Source: Pantoea rwandensis (GTDB taxonomy: Bacteria > Pseudomonadota > Gammaproteobacteria > Enterobacterales > Enterobacteriaceae). Taken from it: 64,000 bases of DNA. Each line of letters begins with the position of its first letter. Position 1 is the stretch's first letter. A program made the translations under genes and the position numbers. This document shows, in pieces, positions 37,212 through 45,211 of the stretch. The stretch covers positions 124,001-188,000 of the forward strand of contig NZ_MLFR01000002.1 of NCBI RefSeq assembly GCF_002095475.1. The letters are read 5' to 3'. The notes under the pieces are model-generated. The model was not told the DNA's origin, did no database searches, and was given only the letters and a program-made list of their open reading frames with translations.

Positions 37212-37257
37212 GGAAGCATCAGAAAGCGAAGCCTCAAATTAATCATCAGGAGTTGGC

Positions 37258-38436
37258 ATGTTAAACGGTGAAAGAGTAATTCCCCGCCCACTGCGCTGGG
37301 GCATGATCGGTGGCGGCAGACTGAGCCAGGTTGGTTATAAACACCGCAGCGGCGCGTTGCGTGACAATACGGCTTATCAGCTGGTCTCTTCGGCATTCGA
37401 CGTTGATGCCACGCGTGGCCGCGACTTCGGAGTGAACCTCGGGCTCGATCCAGACCGTTGCTATGATAACTATCAGCAGCTTCTCGAACGTGAAACCACT
37501 CGCGACGATGGTGTGGAAGTTGTCTCTGTGGCCACACCCAACGGTACCCACTATGAGATCACAAAAGCAGCGCTGACTGCAGGAATTCACGTCATTTGTG
37601 AAAAGCCACTGTTCTTCACCTCTGCTGAAGCACGGGAGATTAAAGAACTGGCAGAACAGAAAGGTCTTATTGTCGGCGTAACCTATGGTTTCTCGGGCCA
37701 TCCTCTGCTGATGCAAATGCGCGCAATGATCGCCAACGGTGAGCTCGGTGACATCCGTATGGTCGACATGCAATATACTCACGGCTTCAGTGCAAACGAC
37801 TCTGCCGATAAATTCAGCGATGCCCAGAAATGGCGCGTAGACCCGAAAATTGCCGGTCCGACATTTGTTCTGGGCGATATCTCCACCCACACCTTCTATA
37901 TTTCGCAGCTGTTGATGCCGCAGCAAAAAATCTCTTCCCTGCTGTGCGATCGCCAGAGCTTCATTCCTTCACGTGCACCGCTTGAAGATAACGCAATGGT
38001 TCTTATCCGCTATGAAGGTGGCGCTGTAGGGCGCATGTGGGCTTCCTCAATTAATGCCGGTTCAATGGACAGCCAGAGCATTCGCGTGATTGGTTCACGC
38101 GCAAGCCTTGAGTGGACTGACTCTAATCCGGGCGAACTAAAGTACGAAGTTCAGGGCCAGCCAAATCAGACCATGCACCACGGTATGCCATACCTGCATG
38201 AAAGTGCGCTGGCAGATGAGCGTCTCGGCGCGCTTCACACCGAAGGGCTCGCTGAATCCTGGGCAAACATTTACCTGAAGTTTGCCATCGCCATTAGCGC
38301 TAAACAGCGTGGTGACAACGAAACGCTGAACAACCTTGTATATCCGGATATTAATGCCGGCATTGAGGGTGTTCGCTGGCTCGAGAACTGCGTGCGCTCG
38401 GCTGACAACGGCTCCACCTGGGTTAACTACGAATAA
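37258..38436 (+). CDS. Gfo/Idh/MocA-family oxidoreductase
   Basis: The 392-residue protein starts at ATG after CAGGAG. The N-terminal Rossmann domain has GMIGGGRLSQVGY, and the family's EKP motif appears in VICEKPLFF with the catalytic lysine. The C-terminal alpha/beta domain includes GPTFVLGDISTHTFYI. These cytosolic enzymes oxidise or reduce sugars, inositols or their keto forms with NAD(P). It lies behind two LacI operators and is followed ten bases later by an isomerase/epimerase, so the two form one repressed operon acting on the product of the periplasmic dehydrogenase or a related sugar. Confidence 0.9.
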   Translation: MLNGERVIPRPLRWGMIGGGRLSQVGYKHRSGALRDNTAYQLVSSAFDVDATRGRDFGVNLGLDPDRCYDNYQQLLERETTRDDGVEVVSVATPNGTHYEITKAALTAGIHVICEKPLFFTSAEAREIKELAEQKGLIVGVTYGFSGHPLLMQMRAMIANGELGDIRMVDMQYTHGFSANDSADKFSDAQKWRVDPKIAGPTFVLGDISTHTFYISQLLMPQQKISSLLCDRQSFIPSRAPLEDNAMVLIRYEGGAVGRMWASSINAGSMDSQSIRVIGSRASLEWTDSNPGELKYEVQGQPNQTMHHGMPYLHESALADERLGALHTEGLAESWANIYLKFAIAISAKQRGDNETLNNLVYPDINAGIEGVRWLENCVRSADNGSTWVNYE

Positions 38437-38446
38437 GGTTTTAATA

Positions 38447-39388
38447 ATGAAACTCTCCTTCTGTACTGACAGTCTGGGCCATCTGCCTTTCGAAGAGATG
38501 CTTGATAAACTGGTTTCCATGGGCGTTTATGGCGTGGAAATGACTACCGGTGGCTGGTCATCAGCACCGCACCTGCGCACTGATGAACTGCTGACCGACG
38601 CCGGCAAGCGTAAAAAAATTCTGGATGCGCTGGCAGAACGTGGCATGTCAATTGCGGCACTGAACGTATCCGGTAACCCACTGGAACCGGGCGAGCTGGG
38701 TAAAAAACACCGCGCTGATACTGAGAAAACGCTGGAGTTAGCGGGCCACCTTGGCGTGAAAAAAATCGTTATGATGAGCGGGTTACCGCCTGCCGCTCCA
38801 GGTGACACGGTACCAAACTGGATCACCTACACCGTCAGCTGGCCGCCGACGCTGAAGAACTGTCTCGATTACCAGTGGAACGAAGTGGCCATCCCTTACT
38901 GGGAAAGTCTAGTAAAGCAGGCAAAAGAGTGCGGCGTTGAAAAATTCGCGCTGGAAAACTTCAGCTCGATGCTGGTATGGAACCCGGAAACGCTGTTCCG
39001 CCTGCGCGATGCGGTAGGACCGATGGTCGGCCTGAACCTTGACCCGAGCCACCTGATCTGGATGGGTGCCGACCCGATTGCCGCGGCGCGCGCTTTGGGC
39101 CCCGCCATTCACCATTGCCACGGTAAAGATGTTCGTCTTGAACGTGGTCTGGTTAACGTGAATGGCCTGCTGGAGACTAAGCCGGTTGAAGACGTTGCCA
39201 ACCGTGCGTGGAACTACGTTGCTGTGGGCTGCGGTCAGGATCTCCAGTGGTGGAAAGAGTTCTTCTCTGTGGTTCGCATGATGGGCTACAACGACTGGGT
39301 TTCTCTGGAAATGGAAGACCTGACCATGTCCGTTGACGCCGGCGTGACCAGCTCTGTCAAGGCACTTCAGCAGACCATCAGTCAATAA
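38447..39388 (+). CDS. Sugar phosphate isomerase/epimerase-like TIM-barrel protein (first copy)
   Basis: The 313-residue protein starts at the ATG of MKLSFCTDSLGH. An earlier in-frame ATG falls inside the Gfo/Idh gene. It has the xylose isomerase-like TIM-barrel pattern: GVYGVEMTTGG early, FALENFSS, GLNLDPSHLIWMG with a metal-binding aspartate and histidine, HCHGKD and WVSLEMEDL. These carry the residues that hold one divalent metal in the family. Members isomerise, epimerise or dehydrate keto-sugars and inositols, and some split 3-keto-glycosides. Together with the oxidoreductase it suggests a keto-sugar pathway. Confidence 0.88.
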   Translation: MKLSFCTDSLGHLPFEEMLDKLVSMGVYGVEMTTGGWSSAPHLRTDELLTDAGKRKKILDALAERGMSIAALNVSGNPLEPGELGKKHRADTEKTLELAGHLGVKKIVMMSGLPPAAPGDTVPNWITYTVSWPPTLKNCLDYQWNEVAIPYWESLVKQAKECGVEKFALENFSSMLVWNPETLFRLRDAVGPMVGLNLDPSHLIWMGADPIAAARALGPAIHHCHGKDVRLERGLVNVNGLLETKPVEDVANRAWNYVAVGCGQDLQWWKEFFSVVRMMGYNDWVSLEMEDLTMSVDAGVTSSVKALQQTISQ

Positions 39389-39495
39389 CACTCGCCTCAG
39401 AGGGAGCTCAAAACGTCACGGGCTCCCCCTTCTCATCTTTGCTTCATATACATAATTCAAAAACACAGTCTTCCGGATTCAAACTGGAGCCTGCA

Positions 39496-39667
39496 ATGGA
39501 ACAATATATTTCTAAGAATACTGCTTCCGGGCCGAACAGTAAGGGCGGAACTCGTCCGCTAGTCAAAGTTTGCCACCCTCGGCGGCCTGCTATTTGTCTA
39601 TGACACCGGTGTCATTTCCGGCGCCCTGCTTTTCATGGGGCCAGAGTTCACTAGGGATGTTCGTTGA
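39496..39667 (+). pseudogene. Sugar-porter MFS transporter, N-terminal fragment
   Basis: GGAG precedes an ATG that starts a short frame. After one extra T it would continue ATLGGLLFVYDTGVISGALL and FMGPEF, the first transmembrane helix of IolT/XylE-like sugar porters. The sequence then breaks off. It follows the isomerase on the same strand and was probably the transporter of this operon before deletion. An intact porter on the other strand follows. Confidence 0.7.
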
Positions 39668-39750
39668 ACGAATCAGATAATGAAAATGCCAGTCAGGTAA
39701 TTAACCCACTGGCATTTTTTATTCAGGCTAGTTTTGGTTTCTGTGACAAA

Positions 39751-41220
39751 TCAGATATGGAAGTGCTTGTCAGCCATGCTGACCGGCGCCGTGGGAACAG
39801 CCTCTTTCCCCTCTTCCGGTTCAATGTCAAATTTACGCAGAACAAGCCCCTGCACTTTTTCGAGTGATACGCCTGCAGTTTCCGGTAGATATCTGAAAGT
39901 GAAGAAGTACATACCCAGAGAGAAGACAGCAAACAGCAACAGTGGGAAACCACCGTGGAACATTTCCTGCAGCATTACGCTGCTGTTCATGATTGGGAAC
40001 GTCGTACTGATGACGAAGTTGGCCAGAGACATTGCGCAAATGGAAAGACCAACACAGATTGAACGGATTTCTGTAGGGAAGATTTCACCCAGTACAGTCC
40101 ACACGATCTGGCCCCAGGTAATGCCAAAGAACACCATATAAGCAAACAGGCCAATTACCGGCAGGATGCCTGGGAGATGATAGAAGAATGCCACGAAGGA
40201 GTAGGCCAGGAAAATTGCTGAAGTAATCGCCCCCAGAAGCAACAGCTTACGGCGGCCAACTTTATCAATCAGTGACATACCAATGATAACGCCGACCAGC
40301 TGGCACACTGACAGCCAGAAGGTTTGCAACAGTGCTGAGTCCGTGTCACTTGAAACATTTTTCAGCAGCGTTGGGCCAAAATACTGAATAACGTTGATAC
40401 CACTCAGTTGGTTACCGATAGCCAGACCAATACCCACCACCAGCAGTGGAACCGTATAACGATTCAGACGGAACTGGCTTCTCTGCTTCAGAACCGCTGG
40501 GTCATGCGCGAACGAGTTTTTGATTTCCTGGAAAACGGTTTGCGCATGTTCGCGGTTCGAGATTTTGGTGAGTGTATCCAGTGCTTCCTTATGGCGGCCC
40601 TTTAGGACATTCCAGCGCGGCGACTCAGGAATAAATGCAATCAGTCCGATGAACAGTGCGCAGGGAACCAGTGCGGTCGCCAGTATCCAGCGCCAGCCAA
40701 TGCCAATCATCACCTCAGGCAGCAGGGATTTGGTGATGAAGTAGTTTGTCAGCAAAACAACACACTGCCCGCCAACACAGCACACTGAGTAAAGTGCCGT
40801 TGTGCGCCCACGGAATTTAGAGGGTGAAAGCTCAGCGAGGTAAATAGGTGAGATAACTGCAGCCAGACCAATAGCCAACCCGCCAATCATGCGGAAGATA
40901 ACAAAGGTTGTGAAGTTGTGCGCCAGAGCGGTGCCCACAACCGAAACGGTGAAGAGCAGAGCCGTTATAGCCAGTGATTTTTTACGTCCGAGGCGATCGC
41001 TTACCTTTGAGGCCACTAAACAGCCCACAAGGCTTCCGACCAGGATATTTGAAACAGCCCAGCCAGTTTCAGCCGGTCCAAGTTTGAAATATTCACTGAG
41101 GGGTTCAATAGCACCAGAAATAATGGAAGAGTCGTATCCCATCAGCAGTCCACCAAATGCAGCCACCGTACAGCAAAGCATTACGTACTTCATATTATAA
41201 CTGTGTTGCCTGGTATTCAT
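39751..41220 (-). CDS. Sugar-porter family MFS transporter
   Basis: The protein has 489 residues from the ATG of MNTRQHSYN, which has a purine-rich GGTGGGGG upstream. The twelve-helix layout carries all sugar-porter marks: FGGLLMGYDSSIISGAI in helix 1, DRLGRKKS and DKVGRRKL in the two 2-3 loops, FIPESPRWNV after helix 6 and YLPETAGVSLEKVQ at the end. It is an inner-membrane proton-coupled sugar or polyol importer. Located between the two isomerase genes and the two LacI genes, it probably imports the regulon's substrate, although no operator copy was found directly before it. Confidence 0.9.
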   Translation of the reverse strand: MNTRQHSYNMKYVMLCCTVAAFGGLLMGYDSSIISGAIEPLSEYFKLGPAETGWAVSNILVGSLVGCLVASKVSDRLGRKKSLAITALLFTVSVVGTALAHNFTTFVIFRMIGGLAIGLAAVISPIYLAELSPSKFRGRTTALYSVCCVGGQCVVLLTNYFITKSLLPEVMIGIGWRWILATALVPCALFIGLIAFIPESPRWNVLKGRHKEALDTLTKISNREHAQTVFQEIKNSFAHDPAVLKQRSQFRLNRYTVPLLVVGIGLAIGNQLSGINVIQYFGPTLLKNVSSDTDSALLQTFWLSVCQLVGVIIGMSLIDKVGRRKLLLLGAITSAIFLAYSFVAFFYHLPGILPVIGLFAYMVFFGITWGQIVWTVLGEIFPTEIRSICVGLSICAMSLANFVISTTFPIMNSSVMLQEMFHGGFPLLLFAVFSLGMYFFTFRYLPETAGVSLEKVQGLVLRKFDIEPEEGKEAVPTAPVSMADKHFHI

Positions 41221-41698
41221 ATAAACCCCCACCCCTTGGAATTTAATTTCATAACACACAAAGGGATCTTATTTTGTTGTTGATAGAGTGACATCAAAAA
41301 TGATGATACATGAAATGATTTTTCTATCATCTTCAGAAGTGAACTATTTCTTCAAAGTGTGATTTCAGTTCAATAAAAATTTAAATTAATTTGAATATCC
41401 TTAAAATAACAATATAAATCATTAAGTTAAAATAAATCCCTTGCAAATAATCAGCCCCATTCAATGATAGCATTCTATCAAAAAACAAGATTGCAAAAAA
41501 TAGGCGGGTATTTACCCACCTAAAATTACTTTCCGACCTTTATTATTATTACAGGGATTAAATTTAACCTAAGAATTTTAAAGGACGCAAAAAATAGCCG
41601 CCAAAACTTGAAATGGCGGCATTATCACTGCTTGCAAAGCCTTAAAAACCCTTAAGGCAGGACCAGAAGAAATAAAAATAAGACTGGCCTTTCTGAAT
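41221..41698. other. 478 bases between two minus-strand genes
   Basis: AT-rich and without a gene. It holds the terminator of the second isomerase unit near the left-hand gene end and the promoter region of the MFS transporter. Another short inverted repeat (GCCTTAA-N6-TTAAGGC, 41639-41658) lies between the isomerase stop and that terminator. Confidence 0.45.
41589..41620 (-). terminator. Intrinsic terminator of the LacI-isomerase unit
   Basis: On the minus strand GCCGCC-N12-GGCGGC is followed by TATTTTTTG. It lies about 80 bases downstream of the isomerase stop. Confidence 0.65.
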
Positions 41699-42526
41699 TT
41701 ATTTAACGCCATACTCATGCAGACTGTCGATACAGGACTTTGCAATATCCGCAAGGTCTAATTCCCAGTGATGTGGACTCAACAGCTCCGGACACCAGCC
41801 CCCTTTGTATCCAGTCTGCTGTACTGCCTCAAGCCAGGCAGGGATATCCACCTCGCCTTTATCCGGGGCATAATCGCGCTGGACCCACTCATCCCACTCT
41901 TCACCCGGGCGAGCAGCTCGGCCATCACAGAAATGAATGCCGTAAATCAGGTTCACATCCATGTTTGCAACTTCTTCAGGACGCGTATTGCCGCCGGCGT
42001 GCAGATGCCAGAAGTCTACAACCAGGCCGATGTTGTCACGTCCGCAGGCGGCTATCATGTCCAGACCCTGTTGTAAGGAGTTGAACGCCGTAAAGGCCAC
42101 CACTTCAATCTGGAATTTGATCCCCAGTGGCTTACCAATATCAGCAATAGCACAGATGTTATCCCGCAAAATGGCGTTTCGTTCTTCTTCTGGAAGATGA
42201 TCCAGTTCAGTCAGAGCCATGATTTGCACGACAGGGCAGTTCAGTTCAGCTGCCGCGCGGCAAATGCGCTGCGCCTCTTGCAGTAATGCTGCACGCTCTT
42301 CAGGCTGGTGGCGACCAATGCGCTTTAGAGCGTTGATACAGGTTATCTCTACCTTATTTTCAGCCATCAAATGTCTGAACTGCTCGTAGGTCCCCCCGTT
42401 TTCCAGATAACGGTAGAGGTGCTCCGGCAGAATTTCCAGGCCATCAAAACCGGCTTCACGTGCCAGGCGTAACTGCGTTACGGCGTTGCTGTACCAGACA
42501 GATACACCGTGCAAAGATAACTTCAT
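41699..42526 (-). CDS. Sugar phosphate isomerase/epimerase-like TIM-barrel protein (second copy)
   Basis: The protein has 275 residues. AAGGAG stands five bases before the chosen ATG (MKLSLHG). An in-frame GTG two codons earlier overlaps that site. The xylose isomerase-like barrel is shown by FDGLEILPEHLYRY, FQIEVVAF, GLVVDFWHLHAGG with the metal aspartate and histidine, and IHFCDGRA. The end, GWCPELLSPHHWELDLADIA, holds a last glutamate ligand. It follows the right LacI gene by 13 bases on the same strand and is probably cotranscribed with it. Confidence 0.88.
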   Translation of the reverse strand: MKLSLHGVSVWYSNAVTQLRLAREAGFDGLEILPEHLYRYLENGGTYEQFRHLMAENKVEITCINALKRIGRHQPEERAALLQEAQRICRAAAELNCPVVQIMALTELDHLPEEERNAILRDNICAIADIGKPLGIKFQIEVVAFTAFNSLQQGLDMIAACGRDNIGLVVDFWHLHAGGNTRPEEVANMDVNLIYGIHFCDGRAARPGEEWDEWVQRDYAPDKGEVDIPAWLEAVQQTGYKGGWCPELLSPHHWELDLADIAKSCIDSLHEYGVK

Positions 42527-42539
42527 GATCACTCCTTGG

Positions 42540-43544
42540 TCAGGCTTTCAGGTGAGAGCGCCTGATACGCAGTTCTCCCTGTTGCCATGCATTATCAATA
42601 TTTACTCGTCCGTCTATAAGACGGTTAAGAGCCTCATTCACAAGTCTGTCAATGCGCTGACTGAACGTAGTCAATTGCCAGTTCAGCGCCTGCGCTTCAT
42701 CGATATCGTCGAAGCCGGCAATCCCTAGATGCCATTCAGGTGCTAATTCCTGCCGAGCTGACATCGCGCCTAGGGCAAGTACATCGTTTTCACAGAACAG
42801 TGCTTCAATTCGCCTTTCTGTCGGAGTTGAGAGAAGGTAGTCGCTGATCGCGTTCCAGCCCATCTCTTTGTCATATCCTCCGGCGTTTAGTACTACATCC
42901 AACTGATGTCCTGCTTTGGCCAACCCAGCTTCAAACCCCTCTTTACGGAAGGTATGTGACGATGGCGTATCGGGTCCCACCATGTAACCAAAACGACTGT
43001 AGCCCTGCGCAACCATTAACTCGGAGATCTGCATTCCGGCACCCATGCCGTCTATTGCAACTACCTCTATATCCGCCGCATTGCTATACCTGCATACCTG
43101 CACCAAAGGAACACGGTAGAGGTCCTGCGACAGGCTGATAAGCTCAGCTGACAAAACCGTGCCAAGAAACAGGATCCCGTCTACCTGAAACTGATCTGCC
43201 TGTGCCATCACCGATGGATAATGAGCATCGGCGGAGATATTCAACATCATCGCCATGTAGCCCCTGCTTTGCAGTTGCCGTGATGCCTCATCAAGAAGCA
43301 TTAGCGTATGAGGATTTTTCATCTCATCAATAACGACGCCAATAATGTGCGTTTTCTTCTTAGCCAGGCTCCTTGCCAGGAGATTAGGGCGATATCCCAG
43401 ATCACGGGCGACACTCAGTACGCGTTCTCTGGCGCTGTCCGAGATTGACGCACCAGGCATAAAGGCTCTGGATACCGTCCACTTCGAAACACCAGCCAGG
43501 CGCGCCACATCACTGGCGGTCACCCTGCTCTCTTTTGATTTCAT
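42540..43544 (-). CDS. LacI-family transcriptional regulator (right copy)
   Basis: The 334-residue protein has the helix-turn-helix VTASDVARLAGVSKWTVSRA and the hinge GYRPNLLARSLAKKKTHIIG. Its sugar-binding core is closely related to the left LacI at 31.5 kb: both have PGASISD, MNPH/LKNPH-type blocks, RQLQSRGYMA, QVDGILFLGT and ALFCENDVLALGAM or nearly so. Operators TTGCACCCGGGTGCAA and ATGCACCCGGGTGCTA lie 120-160 bases before its start, which points to autoregulation. The two paralogues enclose the sugar regulon and may respond to different inducers while sharing sites. Confidence 0.92.
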   Translation of the reverse strand: MKSKESRVTASDVARLAGVSKWTVSRAFMPGASISDSARERVLSVARDLGYRPNLLARSLAKKKTHIIGVVIDEMKNPHTLMLLDEASRQLQSRGYMAMMLNISADAHYPSVMAQADQFQVDGILFLGTVLSAELISLSQDLYRVPLVQVCRYSNAADIEVVAIDGMGAGMQISELMVAQGYSRFGYMVGPDTPSSHTFRKEGFEAGLAKAGHQLDVVLNAGGYDKEMGWNAISDYLLSTPTERRIEALFCENDVLALGAMSARQELAPEWHLGIAGFDDIDEAQALNWQLTTFSQRIDRLVNEALNRLIDGRVNIDNAWQQGELRIRRSHLKA

Positions 43545-43667
43545 TTACTCATCCAGGTCAGATATTTTCTGATATTGAACGAGAAAACGTTCTGAAAAGA
43601 AACCTACACCCTCTCGACGGGTATATTTCATCTTCGAACAAGTGCGTGCGCTGAGTATGCCCCTCAA

Positions 43668-43683
43668 TTGCACCCGGGTGCAA
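43668..43683. promoter_or_regulatory. LacI-type operator, perfect TTGCACCCGGGTGCAA
   Basis: A perfect 16-base palindrome on the LacI side of the divergent region. Its centre is 24 bases from the next copy, close to two helical turns. Confidence 0.82.
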
Positions 43684-43691
43684 TTTGTTTC

Positions 43692-43707
43692 ATGCACCCG
43701 GGTGCTA
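43692..43707. promoter_or_regulatory. LacI-type operator, ATGCACCCGGGTGCTA
   Basis: It keeps the core GCACCCGGGTGC, with changed outer bases. It is paired with the perfect copy eight bases to its left. Confidence 0.72.
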
Positions 43708-43845
43708 GATTTATTTATTTTGTGATCGGAACAAAAATTTCGTAATAACACCCGTTGACTATTTACTTAGCGTGCCTGAGATTCAGTGTTAACAACTTGT
43801 TTCACGCTCGATAAATCATGTTACCAGCCGAGCATTCGCTCGAAA

Positions 43846-43861
43846 TTGCACCCGGGTGCAA
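43846..43861. promoter_or_regulatory. LacI-type operator, perfect TTGCACCCGGGTGCAA
   Basis: A perfect palindrome 36 bases before the start of the binding-protein gene, where a bound repressor would block initiation. Confidence 0.82.
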
Positions 43862-43897
43862 TATTAAAAATAATCAACCTCCCTACAGGATGACAAC

Positions 43898-44821
43898 ATG
43901 AATAAAATCAAATGGCTGTTGGCAGTTGTATGTTTATGTAGCACGTTTTTTGTTCAGGCCAAGACCTATATGGTCGGTGTCGCGCTTGCTAACCTTGATC
44001 TTAACTTCGTATCCATTCTGCGAAGCCAGATGGAGAAGCAACTCAACGAGAAAGGAATGAAGAGCCAGTTCGCTGATGCCAAAGGAGATGTCTCTCTGCA
44101 AATCCAGCAGGTGGATGATTTCATCAACCAAGGGGTAAACGCTATTATTTTAAACCCGGTCGATACTCAGGGTGTCATGCCTATAATCAAAGCCGCGCAA
44201 AACGCTAACATCCCCCTCATTTTCGTTAACCGTAAGCCTGAAGTGAAGCTGACAGGAAAAATGTCTTATGTCGGGTCAGATTCAGCTCTGAGTGGGAAAA
44301 TGGAAATCGAAGCGCTGGCTGAACGTATGAATAACAAAGGGAACATCGCGATCCTCATGGGTTCCCTTTCCACTGAAGAGGCCCGCCAGCGTACCAAAGC
44401 CGTAGAAGATTTCGTCAGTGCTCATCCAGGAATGAAGGTTATCCAAAAGCAAACGGCTAACTGGCAGCGTAACGAAGCCGTTGATAAAACCTTGTCCTGG
44501 CTCCAGGACGGTAATGACATCAATGCGATTGTCGCTAACAACGACGAAATGGCGATTGGTGCCATCATGGCCCTGGAGCAGCTGAACAAAAAAGGCGTGC
44601 TGGTTGCAGGTATTGACGGTACCCCAGACGGTCTGCAATTTATCAAAAACGGAAAAATGGCGGTGACCATTTTCCAGGACGCTAAAGGCCAGGCGATTGG
44701 CGCCGTCAACGTCGCCAGTGACATGCTTGAAGGTAAGAAAACTGAGACGTTTAACTGGATCCCCTACCAGACTGTGACCCAAGCCAACTACCAAGAGTTT
44801 AGCGAAAAGAATCAGAAATAA
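43898..44821 (+). CDS. Periplasmic sugar-binding protein (RbsB/LacI-like fold), orphan
   Basis: The 307-residue protein has a classic Sec signal peptide (MNKIKWLLAVVCLCSTFFVQA, cleaved before KTY). It is followed by a type I periplasmic binding fold: QQVDDFINQGVNAIILNPVD, ANIPLIFVNRKPE, GNIAILMGS, AIVANNDEMAIGAIMAL and VAGIDGTPDGLQFI. CAGGATG precedes the start only loosely. No ABC ATPase or permease is encoded in the neighbourhood, so it must work with a transporter elsewhere or with a chemoreceptor or sensor. The operator copy in front ties it to the LacI regulon. Confidence 0.9.
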   Translation: MNKIKWLLAVVCLCSTFFVQAKTYMVGVALANLDLNFVSILRSQMEKQLNEKGMKSQFADAKGDVSLQIQQVDDFINQGVNAIILNPVDTQGVMPIIKAAQNANIPLIFVNRKPEVKLTGKMSYVGSDSALSGKMEIEALAERMNNKGNIAILMGSLSTEEARQRTKAVEDFVSAHPGMKVIQKQTANWQRNEAVDKTLSWLQDGNDINAIVANNDEMAIGAIMALEQLNKKGVLVAGIDGTPDGLQFIKNGKMAVTIFQDAKGQAIGAVNVASDMLEGKKTETFNWIPYQTVTQANYQEFSEKNQK

Positions 44822-44859
44822 TCTGTTGTTATCGGTGTGGGAAAGCGGTTACTGATGAC

Positions 44860-45020
44860 ATGCTGATGAAAGTTAACAGCGTTAAGAAACTGGCGTGTCA
44901 TGACGCTCAAAGCGATGGCTTCTATAAGTGTAAGGTTGAACACCCTTTGTGGGTAAGCGTCAAACAACCGGTGAGCTGACCTTTATCAAGGGTGATGATG
45001 GCTGGCAGGTTGTACAGTAA
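44860..45020 (+). pseudogene. Remnant of a small secreted protein or lipoprotein gene
   Basis: The frame reads MLMKVNSVKKLACHDAQSDG, then FYKCKVE. After a frameshift near 44950 it continues GKRQTTGELTFIKGDDGWQV before TAA. This resembles the C-terminal half of small exported proteins with a conserved KGDDGWQV-type end. The N-terminal signal is missing. Confidence 0.4.
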
Positions 45021-45043
45021 TCTTCACTTTCAGTATCCAATAT

Positions 45044-45067
45044 AAAAACCGCCTAAAGGCGGTTTTT
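45044..45067. terminator. Bidirectional intrinsic terminator
   Basis: AAAAACCGCC-TAAA-GGCGGTTTTT has a perfect stem with A and T runs on either side, so it can stop transcription from both directions. It separates the binding-protein gene from the convergent glutamate dehydrogenase operon. Confidence 0.88.
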
Positions 45068-45211
45068 ATATCGTTACCATTCGCTGAACTGAGAAAAGTG
45101 TGGTGATCACGGTCTGTTAACTACCCACGCCACCCAAGCCCTCTAATTTAAGCATCAGGCTTTCCTGCCACTCATTTAGAGTCATCAGGCTTAATTTTTT
45201 CATCCTCGATT

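Larger units (their letters stand above)
36754..37257. other. 504-base regulatory region before the Gfo/Idh gene
   Basis: No gene is supported. The region is AT-rich and holds two copies of the LacI-type operator 133 bases apart, a layout suited to repression by DNA looping. Confidence 0.45.
43545..43897. other. Divergent regulatory region with three operator copies
   Basis: This 353-base gap separates the right LacI gene from the periplasmic binding protein gene. Three operator copies lie in it, two near the LacI side and one just before the binding protein. A TTGACT box at 43755-43760 could be the -35 of a rightward promoter, but its -10 partner is weak. Confidence 0.5.

Noticed and set aside
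37063..43861. The repeated GC-rich palindrome as a CRISPR or REP element
   Set aside because: Copies are single, far apart and placed in front of regulated genes, as expected of operators.
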